Assembly (NCBI GenBank): GCA_045543495.1
Contig: JAZQMO010000037.1
Span: 1 to 9,214, forward strand
Direction of reading: 5' to 3'
DNA from: RGIG5579 sp045543495
GTDB taxonomy: Bacteria; Bacillota; Clostridia; Oscillospirales; SIG627
DNA: 9,214 nt
Below, piece after piece: positions 1 to 6,528 of the stretch; positions within the stretch are counted from its first letter, which is position 1; each line of letters begins with the position of its first letter. The position numbers and the translations under genes were made by a program. The notes beneath the pieces are model-generated. The model worked only from the letters and a program-made list of their open reading frames with translations, ran no database searches and was not told the DNA's origin.

Positions 1-129
1 AGCGCTTGGGTTCAGATCGGCTCTGATTGGTATTACCTGAATGCCGAGGGCTTCCGAGTAGAAAACACCACCGTGAACATCGGCGGCGTGGACTACAGCT
101 TTAACGAAAACGGCATTTGGATCGCATAA
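1..129 (+). CDS. C-terminal end of a cell-wall/choline-binding repeat surface protein (partial)
   Basis: The open frame enters from the left edge in frame 1 and stops at TAA 127-129, giving 42 residues. The visible tail starts SAWVQIGSDWYYLN, which matches the aromatic/glycine pattern of cell-wall (choline-binding type) repeats of the form GWxxxxxxWYYLNxxG. A second, weaker unit follows around residues 28-41 (IGGVDYSFNENGIW). Such repeats normally sit at the C-terminus of secreted proteins and hold them non-covalently on teichoic acid or other wall polymers. The enzymatic or adhesive part lies outside the window, so the protein's actual job cannot be read here. The gene is closed off by a strong terminator immediately downstream and is therefore unlikely to be co-transcribed with the lipoprotein genes that follow. 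Confidence 0.8.
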   Translation, partial: SAWVQIGSDWYYLNAEGFRVENTTVNIGGVDYSFNENGIWIA

Positions 130-132
130 GAC

Positions 133-164
133 AAAAAAGGCTTCCCTTCGGGGAAGCCTTTTTT
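133..164 (+). terminator. Rho-independent terminator of the wall-binding protein gene
   Basis: A perfect 14-bp stem (133-146 with 151-164) closed by a TTCG tetraloop. It has a GC-rich core (GGCTTCCC) flanked by six A and six T. It begins 3 nt after the stop codon. The A/T symmetry means it could also act on the opposite strand. Confidence 0.93.
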
Positions 165-192
165 GAGTGAAGAGAGAAGAGAGAAGAAATGG

Positions 193-221
193 TAGGCTTT
201 CCTTCGGGATAGCCTATTTTT
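193..221 (+). terminator. Second terminator-like hairpin, degenerate copy of the first
   Basis: A 10-bp stem (193-202 with 207-216) with one T-T mismatch, closed by a TTCG loop and followed by TTTTT at 217-221. The 24-nt core aligns with that of the hairpin at 133-164 at 19 of 24 positions by eye, so it looks like a diverged duplicate acting as a back-up terminator. A purine-only tract lies between the two hairpins. Confidence 0.7.
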
Positions 222-262
222 GTTTTGATCTGAAAAGCTTGAAAGGAAAACATCGTTTTTTG

Positions 263-292
263 TTGACAGACAAGTGTGTTTTTTTGTATAAT
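263..292 (+). promoter_or_regulatory. Sigma-A promoter of the DUF4886 lipoprotein operon
   Basis: Perfect -35 TTGACA (263-268) and perfect -10 TATAAT (287-292) separated by 18 nt, with a T-rich spacer. The predicted transcription start is near 299, giving a leader of about 20 nt. No operator palindrome or riboswitch-sized leader is visible, so expression looks strong and possibly constitutive. Confidence 0.9.
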
Positions 293-307
293 AATAGGAA
301 GAAATAC

Positions 308-314
308 AAGGAGG
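308..314 (+). promoter_or_regulatory. Ribosome binding site of the first lipoprotein gene
   Basis: Full AAGGAGG at 308-314, 6 nt before ATG 321. It fixes the start at 321; an open frame from 276 would begin upstream of the -10 box and is not transcribed. Confidence 0.93.
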
Positions 315-320
315 CTTGCT

Positions 321-1304
321 ATGAAACAAATTCTATGGAAAGGATTGATCCTTCTGTTGGCTCTGAGTCTTTTCAGCGGCTGCTCCTCTTCCCTTTCCGA
401 GGGGGAAAAAAGTGAACCGTCTGAGGAAAAAACGGAGGTTATGACCGAATCGGAAGAATCCAAAGAGGATCAAAAAGAAACCGAAGAGGCTCCCGATCCC
501 AAGGCAGATGATATTCTCAACATTCTCATGGTGGGAAACAGCGGAAGCTATTATTACTGCGACGAGCTTTATGAAATGCTCACTGCCGCAGGGATCAAGG
601 CTCGGGTCTGCAATCTGTACTACTCGGGATGCCGCATTGATCAGCATTTGGAGTGGTTCAAGCCTCCCATTGCCAATTACGATTATTACGCTCACGATGC
701 AGGCGGGCGCGCAGGCGCCAAGGATGTCTCCTTGCAATACGCTCTGGATCAGCAGCCCTGGGACGTGATCACCCTACAGCAGGCCATCGGCCCCAAAATG
801 GCACAAAGCTTTGACTATGCCATGGAGCGCACGGCGGGAGGTGCCGCCGCCCTTTACAAGGTGTTCCGTTTGCAGCACCCCAATGCACAGTATTATTGGC
901 ACGAATTTTGGGCCTTCGAGGTTGGCTTTAACAAGCCCGACGGATTGGGTGTGGTGGCAGACACCGAGTCTCAAACCGCACAGTCTCTTGTCATCCGTCA
1001 GGTAGGTGATGCCATTGCCAAGGCCAATAACGCTCCTCTGATCCCCACGGGCTCTGCTTGGCTCATTGCCCGTCAGAACGGCTCGGGAAATCTTACCAAG
1101 GACCGTTACCACGATGGCGAGACCCAAGGCGGTCAGCTTCTCAACGCCTGTGTTTGGTTCGAGGTCCTGACGGGAAAGAGCTGCTTGGAAAACACCTTCA
1201 AACCCAGCTATGAATTAAGCGACGAGCGAATTGCCCTGATGAAAAACGCCGCTCATCAGGCGGTACAGGAAGCCTACGGCGAAACATGCCCCTCCGTCAT
1301 ATAA
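321..1304 (+). CDS. DUF4886 SGNH-hydrolase-like lipoprotein 1
   Basis: A 327-residue predicted secreted lipoprotein. A charged N-terminus (MKQILWKG) and hydrophobic core lead to LFSGC, with Cys21 as the presumed lipid-anchor residue. This is an imperfect lipobox, since Phe sits at -3. Residues 22-64 are a Glu/Ser/Lys/Thr-rich flexible linker. The catalytic-type domain starts at ILMVGNSGS, with Ser74 in the position of the GDSL/SGNH nucleophile. It continues through NLYYSGC, WDVITLQQ, WHEFWAFEVGFN and DRYHDG (Asp261, His264 as the DxxH pair) to NACVWFEVLTGKSC. This motif order is that of DUF4886 proteins in the SGNH hydrolase clan, whose members are often carbohydrate or lipid esterases; the substrate here is unknown. 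It is the most divergent of the six paralogues: it lacks the GDxLC segment before the DxxH motif and ends in CPSVI instead of an AK tail. It is first in the operon and has the strongest ribosome site. Confidence 0.85.
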   Translation: MKQILWKGLILLLALSLFSGCSSSLSEGEKSEPSEEKTEVMTESEESKEDQKETEEAPDPKADDILNILMVGNSGSYYYCDELYEMLTAAGIKARVCNLYYSGCRIDQHLEWFKPPIANYDYYAHDAGGRAGAKDVSLQYALDQQPWDVITLQQAIGPKMAQSFDYAMERTAGGAAALYKVFRLQHPNAQYYWHEFWAFEVGFNKPDGLGVVADTESQTAQSLVIRQVGDAIAKANNAPLIPTGSAWLIARQNGSGNLTKDRYHDGETQGGQLLNACVWFEVLTGKSCLENTFKPSYELSDERIALMKNAAHQAVQEAYGETCPSVI

Positions 1305-1325
1305 AAACAGAAAGTGAGTACTACC

Positions 1326-2327
1326 ATGAAGCGCCTTTTATCTCTTTTTCTTGCCCTGATCCTTCTGGTATCCCTTCTTGCCTCCTGCTCCTCCCTGCCC
1401 ACCGAAACGGCAGAGGTGACTGCAGAGAAAACCAAAGAAGAAAAGGAAAGCAAAGAAGAAAATAAGACCGTCGAAGAAAAGCCCGATCCTGCCGAGGACG
1501 GTGTTTTGAACGTTCTCATCATCGGCAACTCCTTTTCCACCTATTACCCCGATGAATTGATCCGTGTTGCCAATGCGGCAGGGGTGGAAATGAATGTATA
1601 CAGCGTGTACTATTCGGGCTGCAAAATGGCCCAGCATTGGGAGTGGAACCTTCACAAGGAAGGCAACTACACCCTTTATATCTACGACAACCCCGGAAAG
1701 GAAAGAAGCGGCAAGGGCAACAATAGCCTGACGCTGGACGAATGTCTGAAAGAGGCAAATTGGGATTACATTTCCCTCCAGCAGCACTTCGGCCCCCGTA
1801 TCAATATGAGCTATGACGATTGCTACAATTCCGTGAAGCCTTACGCCAAGACTCTTTACGATTACGTTTCCGGTAAGTTTCCCAAGGCACAGCTCCTTTG
1901 GCATCAGACCTGGGCTTATGAGGTGGGCTATTCCAGAGACGACGGCCCCATGACCAGCACCGAGCAGCAGAGCATTACCCACGAAAATATCCGTGCCGCT
2001 TCTCAGCAGATCGCAAAGGATTGCGGCGTGACCCTTCTCCCTGCGGGCGACGCCTGGGCGATCGCCCGTGCCAATCCCATCATTGGTGACACCCTATGCC
2101 AAAGCTCTGAGAAAAACAAGGGTGCCGGTGACCACTACCACGACGGTCAGGAGGGAGGCGGTCAGTACCTGAACGCCTGCACCTGGTTTGAGGTGCTCAC
2201 GGGAAAAAGCTGTATCGGAAACAGCTTCCGTCCCAAATATGAATTGAGCGAAGAAAAGGTCGCTGCTCTGCAAAACGCCGCCCACCAAGCCGTTGCCGCC
2301 ATTCACGGAGCGGATTTTGCAAAATAA
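1326..2327 (+). CDS. DUF4886 SGNH-hydrolase-like lipoprotein 2
   Basis: A 333-residue lipoprotein with a textbook lipobox LLASC (Cys21). An acidic/Lys linker (about residues 22-58) precedes the SGNH-like domain. Visible motifs are IIGNSFS (Ser69), VYYSGCKMAQHWEW, WDYISLQQHFG, LLWHQTWAYEVGYS (His193), GDAWAIARANP, GDTLC, DHYHDG (Asp269, His272) and NACTWFEVLTGKSC. ATG 1326 is chosen over an in-frame GTG at 1314 because the signal peptide begins cleanly there and AAAGTGAG (1311-1318), a weak Shine-Dalgarno match, lies 7 nt upstream. The gap from gene 1 is 21 nt, the widest in the cluster. Its segment around the DxxH motif (CQSS, HDGQEGGGQYLN) closely matches gene 5 rather than its neighbours. 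An SGNH-type ester hydrolase tethered to the membrane outer face is inferred; the substrate is unknown. Confidence 0.85.
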   Translation: MKRLLSLFLALILLVSLLASCSSLPTETAEVTAEKTKEEKESKEENKTVEEKPDPAEDGVLNVLIIGNSFSTYYPDELIRVANAAGVEMNVYSVYYSGCKMAQHWEWNLHKEGNYTLYIYDNPGKERSGKGNNSLTLDECLKEANWDYISLQQHFGPRINMSYDDCYNSVKPYAKTLYDYVSGKFPKAQLLWHQTWAYEVGYSRDDGPMTSTEQQSITHENIRAASQQIAKDCGVTLLPAGDAWAIARANPIIGDTLCQSSEKNKGAGDHYHDGQEGGGQYLNACTWFEVLTGKSCIGNSFRPKYELSEEKVAALQNAAHQAVAAIHGADFAK

Positions 2328-2337
2328 GGAGTTTATG

Positions 2338-3399
2338 ATGAAAAAGCACTTGATACAGCTGATGGGTCTGATCTTAGCCCTTTCTTGCTTCTTGCCCTCC
2401 TGCTCCTCCTCCCTTTCTGTCACCGAGGAGGAAAAAACGAGTGAAGCGGAAGAGGTGACCCTGACCGAGGAAGAACAAACGGTGGAAGAAACCGTGGAGC
2501 AGACCGAGGAAAAAACGGAAACCGAGGAAGAGAAAAAAGAGCAAAAACCCTCCTCCATGCAAAAAAAGGATCCCGCTTTGGACGATACGGTAAACGTATT
2601 GATGATCGGTAACTCCTTCTGCTATTTTTACGTAGACGAGCTATACGAAATGGCAAAGGCCGCAGGGATCAAAATGCGGGTCTGCAACCTGTATTATTCG
2701 GGCTGCAAGGTCATTCAGCACTGGAACTGGTGGGAAAAGGAGGAAAGCAATTACAAATATGTTTGCACCGATGACAAGGGCAGAAGAAATAAGGAGCCCA
2801 TCAATTTGAAAATGGCCCTTCGTCAGGAAAACTGGGATATTATCACCCTGCAACAGCATTTCGGAACAGGCGTTGCCTATTCCTACGATGCCGCTCTTGC
2901 CCCCTGTCTCCCCTACACCGGTCAGCTCTTCGATATGCTCAAGAAAAATTTCCCCATGTCAAAGCTCTATTGGCACCAGACCTGGGCTTATGAGGTTGGT
3001 TATAACCGAGATGACGGCCCCGTTCGCACGGCAGCCGACCAAGCCACCTGCCACAACAACATTCGTGCCGTGTCTCACAAATTGGCACAGGACAACGGCG
3101 TTCCCATTATTCCCTCAGGAGATGCCTGGGCCATTGCCCGTGCCAATCCCGCCATCGGTGACGTGCTTTGTGTGGGAACGGATAAAAACAACGGTGCGGG
3201 AGACCACTACCACGACGGTGACACCGGCGGCGGTCAGTACTTAAACGCCTGCACCTGGTTTGAGGTGCTGACGGGCAAAAGCTGCATCGGAAACAGCTTC
3301 CGTCCCTCCTATGACCTCTCCTCCGAAAAGATCGCCGAGCTGCAAAAGGCCGCACACCAGGCCGTGGCCGCCCTCTACGGAGAAGGCTACGCCAAATAA
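2338..3399 (+). CDS. DUF4886 SGNH-hydrolase-like lipoprotein 3
   Basis: A 353-residue lipoprotein with signal peptide MKKHLIQLMGLILALSCFLP and presumed lipidated Cys22 in LPSC. It has the longest linker of the set: 71 residues from Cys22 to the nucleophile, mostly Glu, Thr and Lys. Domain motifs are MIGNSFCYFY (Ser93), NLYYSGCKVIQHWNWW, WDIITLQQHFG, LYWHQTWAYEVGYN (His213), GDAWAIARANP, GDVLC, DHYHDG (Asp289, His292) and NACTWFEVLTGKSC. AAGGAG at 2326-2331 overlaps the stop codon of gene 2. It lies 6 nt from ATG 2338 but only 3 nt from the adjacent ATG 2335, so 2338 is preferred (2335 would add one Met). The 10-nt gap implies translational coupling to gene 2. In its centre it resembles gene 2 most (LQQHFG, WHQTWAYEVGY, DDGP, DAWAIARANP). 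The SGNH-type esterase role is inferred from family. Confidence 0.85.
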   Translation: MKKHLIQLMGLILALSCFLPSCSSSLSVTEEEKTSEAEEVTLTEEEQTVEETVEQTEEKTETEEEKKEQKPSSMQKKDPALDDTVNVLMIGNSFCYFYVDELYEMAKAAGIKMRVCNLYYSGCKVIQHWNWWEKEESNYKYVCTDDKGRRNKEPINLKMALRQENWDIITLQQHFGTGVAYSYDAALAPCLPYTGQLFDMLKKNFPMSKLYWHQTWAYEVGYNRDDGPVRTAADQATCHNNIRAVSHKLAQDNGVPIIPSGDAWAIARANPAIGDVLCVGTDKNNGAGDHYHDGDTGGGQYLNACTWFEVLTGKSCIGNSFRPSYDLSSEKIAELQKAAHQAVAALYGEGYAK

Positions 3400-3411
3400 A
3401 AGGAGGCAAGA

Positions 3412-4476
3412 ATGAAATACACCGTAAAATTTCTGTGTCTCGTACTGGCACTGATTTTTGCACTGCCCTCCTGCTCCTCTTCCCTTACCATTACCGAGGA
3501 GGAGAAGCCGAAAACCCAAACAGAGGAAGCAACAGAAGAAACTGCGGAGGAAGAAGAAATGGAAGAAACCAAGGTAGAACAGGAAACCGAAAAGGAAGAA
3601 GAGAAGAAGCCCGCTATTATGCAAAAGGACGATCCTAAAAAGGACGATGTGATCAATCTTTTGATGATCGGAAACTCCTTCTGCTACTACTATGTAGAAG
3701 AGCTTTACGGTATGGCAAAGGAAGCCGGAATCCAGATGAAGATCTATAATCTTTACTATTCGGGCTGTACCGTGCCCAAACACTGGAATTGGTTTTTAGA
3801 GGATGAAAGCCCCTACCAGCTGATCACCACCGATGACAAGGGGAGACGGAGCAAAAAGGATGTCTCTCTGAGAACCGCTCTTAAGCAGGAGAACTGGGAT
3901 ATGATCAGCCTGCAGAGCACCGGCGGCACCGTAGGAGCGGCCATGATGGATGATGCCTCGGTTCAAAAGACCAAGGAAACGGTTTTGCCCATCGTGAAAA
4001 AGCTTTACGATTATATCAGAGGACAGTTCCCTCAGTCTCAGCTTTATTGGCAAGAGACCTGGGCCTTTCAGGTGGGCTATAACCGCTCCAACGGAACTGT
4101 TGAAACCAAGGAAATACAGGACCGTCAGCGCCTTGTGATCCAGACCATTCAGAGACCCATTCTCACCGAAAACAATGTGAAGCTGATCCCCACGGGTGAG
4201 GCTTGGTATCTGGCAAGACAAAACCCCGTGGTGGGAGACAATCTTTGTGCAAGACTTGGCGTCAAGGAAGACAAGGGTGATAATTACCACGACGGAGACA
4301 TCGGCGGCGGCCAGTACGTAAACGCCTGCACCTGGTTTGAGGTGCTCACGGGAAAGAGCTGTCTCGGCAACGCCTACCGCCCCGATTATGAATTGAGTGA
4401 AGAAAAAATCGCCGCCCTGCAACAGGCCGCACACAAGGCAGTTGCGGATGTTTACGGCGAAAATTACGCAAAGTGA
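3412..4476 (+). CDS. DUF4886 SGNH-hydrolase-like lipoprotein 4
   Basis: A 354-residue lipoprotein with lipobox ALPSC (Cys21) and a 68-residue acidic Glu/Thr/Lys tether up to the nucleophile. Motifs are MIGNSFCYYY (Ser89), NLYYSGCTVPKHWNWF, WDMISLQSTGGT, LYWQETWAFQVGYN, GEAWYLARQNPVVGDNLC, DNYHDG (Asp290, His293) and NACTWFEVLTGKSC. It departs from genes 1-3 in two places near the presumed active site. The second Gln of the LQQ motif is Ser, and the His of the WHxxW motif is Gln214. The ribosome site AAGGAGG (3400-3406) lies 5 nt before ATG 3412, in the 12-nt gap after gene 3. It shares its centre with gene 5 (LQxTGGT, VETKE, ENNVKLIPTGEAWYLARQNP). Altered substrate preference is a reasonable inference, not shown. 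Confidence 0.85.
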   Translation: MKYTVKFLCLVLALIFALPSCSSSLTITEEEKPKTQTEEATEETAEEEEMEETKVEQETEKEEEKKPAIMQKDDPKKDDVINLLMIGNSFCYYYVEELYGMAKEAGIQMKIYNLYYSGCTVPKHWNWFLEDESPYQLITTDDKGRRSKKDVSLRTALKQENWDMISLQSTGGTVGAAMMDDASVQKTKETVLPIVKKLYDYIRGQFPQSQLYWQETWAFQVGYNRSNGTVETKEIQDRQRLVIQTIQRPILTENNVKLIPTGEAWYLARQNPVVGDNLCARLGVKEDKGDNYHDGDIGGGQYVNACTWFEVLTGKSCLGNAYRPDYELSEEKIAALQQAAHKAVADVYGENYAK

Positions 4477-4487
4477 GGATTGGATTT

Positions 4488-5522
4488 ATGAAACAAGCAC
4501 AAAAACTACTCTGCCTGATTTTGGCACTTTTATTTCTTCTTCCCTCCTGTGCCCCTGCTCTTTCCCTTACCGAAGAAAAAACGGTAGAAGAGACGAAGAC
4601 GGAAGCAACAGAAGAAACAACAGCTGAAGAAAATGAAAAAACCGAGGACGATACTCCTCAAATTATGCAAAAGGAAGATCCCAAAGCAGATGACACCGTT
4701 TACATTTTGATGATCGGAAATTCCTTCTGCAGCTACTACGTGGACGAGCTGTACCAAATGGCAAAAGCGGCAGGAATCCAAACCAAAATCTACAATCTTT
4801 ACTATTCCGGCTGCACCATTCCGAAGCATTGGAGCTGGTTTCAAACGGACTCAAGCGAATACAAGCTTTTCACCACCGATGAAAAGGGCAGACGAAGCAA
4901 GTCAAACATTTCCCTGAGAGGTGCTCTCAGGCAAGAGAATTGGGATATGATCAGCCTGCAAAATACCGGCGGAACGCTTGGGGTCACCATGCAGGATACG
5001 GAAAAAATTGAAAAGACCAAAAAGTCTGTTTTGCCTAAAGTAAAGGACCTTTATGATTATATCCGAGAGCAATTCCCCATGTCCGAGCTGTATTGGCACG
5101 AGACCTGGGCCTTTGAGGTGGGCTACAACCGCTCCAGCGGCAAGGTGGAGACCAAGGAGGTTCAGGATGAAATGCGACTGGTGACCCGTGCCATTCAGGG
5201 CTCCATCCCGTCGGAAAACAATGTGAAATTGATCCCCACGGGTGAGGCCTGGTACCTGGCAAGACAAAACCCTGTCATCGGAGATACCCTTTGCCAAAGC
5301 TCTGCGAAAAACAACGGTGCCGGCGACCACTATCACGACGGTCAGGAGGGTGGCGGCCAATACCTGAACGCCTGCACCTGGTTTGAGGTTCTGATGGGAA
5401 AAAGCTGTATCGGAAACGCCTTTCGCCCCGATTATGAACTGAGCGAGGAAAAGATCGCCATTCTTCAAAAAACTGCACACCAAGCGGTAGCGGATGTTTA
5501 CGGCGAGGCTTATGCAAAGTAA
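4488..5522 (+). CDS. DUF4886 SGNH-hydrolase-like lipoprotein 5
   Basis: A 344-residue lipoprotein with signal peptide and lipobox LLPSC (Cys21), then a Thr/Glu-rich tether of 58 residues to the nucleophile. Motifs are MIGNSFCSYY (Ser79), NLYYSGCTIPKHWSWF, WDMISLQNTGGT, LYWHETWAFEVGYN (His204), GEAWYLARQNPVIGDTLC, DHYHDG (Asp280, His283) and NACTWFEVLMGKSC. ATG 4488 is chosen, with GAGGA (4475-4479) 8 nt upstream. An in-frame GTG at 4473 that overlaps the gene 4 stop would put charged residues ahead of the signal peptide. It is mosaic: the linker DNA is identical to gene 6 over 101 bp, the central domain resembles gene 4, and the CQSS to HDGQEGGG segment resembles gene 2. The enzyme role is inferred from the SGNH-like family. 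Confidence 0.85.
   Translation: MKQAQKLLCLILALLFLLPSCAPALSLTEEKTVEETKTEATEETTAEENEKTEDDTPQIMQKEDPKADDTVYILMIGNSFCSYYVDELYQMAKAAGIQTKIYNLYYSGCTIPKHWSWFQTDSSEYKLFTTDEKGRRSKSNISLRGALRQENWDMISLQNTGGTLGVTMQDTEKIEKTKKSVLPKVKDLYDYIREQFPMSELYWHETWAFEVGYNRSSGKVETKEVQDEMRLVTRAIQGSIPSENNVKLIPTGEAWYLARQNPVIGDTLCQSSAKNNGAGDHYHDGQEGGGQYLNACTWFEVLMGKSCIGNAFRPDYELSEEKIAILQKTAHQAVADVYGEAYAK
4552..4652 (+). repeat. 101-bp perfect direct repeat, copy A (linker of lipoprotein 5)
   Basis: Identical base for base to 5597-5697, 1045 bp downstream. It encodes the end of the signal/lipobox region and the Thr/Glu linker. Similarity continues to 4673 with two mismatches, then decays, and the flanking coding sequence is clearly diverged. 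Confidence 0.95.
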
Positions 5523-5532
5523 GGAAAAAAAG

Positions 5533-6528
5533 ATGAAACAAGCTACAAAACTGATCTGTCTGATCTTCATTCTGATTTTCCTTCTCCCCTCCTGCTCCCC
5601 TGCTCTTTCCCTTACCGAAGAAAAAACGGTAGAAGAGACGAAGACGGAAGCAACAGAAGAAACAACAGCTGAAGAAAATGAAAAAACCGAGGACGATCCC
5701 CCTCAAATTATGCAAAAGAGCGATCCCAAGGAGGATGATGTTTTCAATCTTTTGATGATCGGAAACTCCTTTAGCTACTACTATGTGGAAGAGCTTTACG
5801 GAATGGCTAAGGCCGCCGGCGTCAATATGAAGGTGTGCAACCTGTACTACTCCGGTTGCCGACTGGAACAGCACTGGGAATGGTTCCATCGAGACGAGAG
5901 CCCCTACGATTATTACACCACTGATGAAAAGGGCAGGCAAGGCAAGAAAAATGTGTCTCTGCGCACTGCCCTCCGACAAGAGAATTGGGATATGATCACC
6001 CTTCAGCAGGGCTCCACCGTGCTTTTTGCAGGATATGAATCCGGTATGCAAAAGACTCAAGGCTACGCCAAAGACCTCTTCGCTTTCATAAAGGAGCAGT
6101 TCCCTCTTTCTCAGTTTGGCTGGCAGCAGACCTGGGCTTATCAGGTGGGCTACAATCGCTCCAACGGCACGGTACCTGACAAGGCCACGCAGGATGCCTA
6201 CCACGAGCGGATCAAAAAAATGAGCCAGATCGTTGCCTCCGAAAACAATGTAACTCTGATCCCCTCCGGTGATGCTTGGTATTTGGCAAGACAAAACCCT
6301 GTGGTGGGTGATACCCTCTGCGCCAAGCTTGACCGCAACAACGGCCTCGGTGACTATTACCACGACGGTGACATCGGCGGCGGACAGTACTTAAATGCCT
6401 GTGTTTGGTTTGAGATGCTCACGGGTCAAAGCTGCATCGGAAACAGCTATCGCCCCGATTATGAATTGAGTGAGGAAAAGATTACCGCACTGCAACAGGC
6501 CGCTCACACCACGGTCATTGCAAGATAA
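5533..6528 (+). CDS. DUF4886 SGNH-hydrolase-like lipoprotein 6
   Basis: A 331-residue lipoprotein and the last gene of the operon. Lipobox LLPSC (Cys21) and a tether almost identical to that of gene 5 precede MIGNSFSYYY (Ser79), NLYYSGCRLEQHWEWF, WDMITLQQGST, FGWQQTWAYQVGYN (Gln198 where others have His), GDAWYLARQNPVVGDTLC, DYYHDG (Asp274, His277) and NACVWFEMLTGQSC. The start ATG 5533 has AAGGA (5521-5525), overlapping the gene 5 stop, 7 nt upstream. The C-terminus ends AAHTTVIAR, about 7 residues shorter than the YGExYAK-type ends of genes 3-5, and the terminator stem begins inside the stop codon. The shortened end may mark where the last duplication or a deletion joined the terminator. 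All presumed catalytic residues remain, so it is called as intact. Confidence 0.85.
   Translation: MKQATKLICLIFILIFLLPSCSPALSLTEEKTVEETKTEATEETTAEENEKTEDDPPQIMQKSDPKEDDVFNLLMIGNSFSYYYVEELYGMAKAAGVNMKVCNLYYSGCRLEQHWEWFHRDESPYDYYTTDEKGRQGKKNVSLRTALRQENWDMITLQQGSTVLFAGYESGMQKTQGYAKDLFAFIKEQFPLSQFGWQQTWAYQVGYNRSNGTVPDKATQDAYHERIKKMSQIVASENNVTLIPSGDAWYLARQNPVVGDTLCAKLDRNNGLGDYYHDGDIGGGQYLNACVWFEMLTGQSCIGNSYRPDYELSEEKITALQQAAHTTVIAR
5597..5697 (+). repeat. 101-bp perfect direct repeat, copy B (linker of lipoprotein 6)
   Basis: Partner of 4552-4652. The sharp block of identity inside otherwise diverged paralogues points to recent gene conversion or partial duplication. Confidence 0.95.

Larger units (their letters stand above)
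321..6528 (+). repeat. Six-unit tandem gene array, about 1.0-1.08 kb per unit
   Basis: Start-to-start distances are 1005, 1012, 1074, 1076 and 1045 bp. Units are diverged paralogues, and part of the length difference comes from the acidic linker. Blocks of DNA identity remain, for example 35 bp around the NACTWFEVL codons (2172-2206 and 4321-4355). Gaps between genes are 21, 10, 12, 11 and 10 nt, with no internal promoter or terminator seen. Confidence 0.88.

Noticed and set aside
276..320. Upstream start for lipoprotein 1 at 276 (15 extra residues)
   Set aside because: The -10 box at 287-292 lies inside it, and the AAGGAGG site and signal peptide both point to ATG 321.
1314..1325. GTG start for lipoprotein 2
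   Set aside because: The GTG is part of the weak Shine-Dalgarno itself; ATG 1326 begins a clean signal peptide.
4473..4487. GTG start for lipoprotein 5 overlapping the previous stop
   Set aside because: ATG 4488 matches the MKQA start of gene 6 and has a usable GAGGA 8 nt upstream.
5275..6363. Long antisense open frame (362 codons) across the end of gene 5 and most of gene 6
   Set aside because: It spans two intact sense genes, has no recognisable domain or ribosome site, and similar antisense frames recur over the other paralogues, as expected from their shared codon bias.
321..6528. CRISPR or mobile-element explanation for the repeated DNA
   Set aside because: The repeats are whole coding units of about 1 kb with conserved reading frames; there are no short regular spacers, terminal inverted repeats or transposase.
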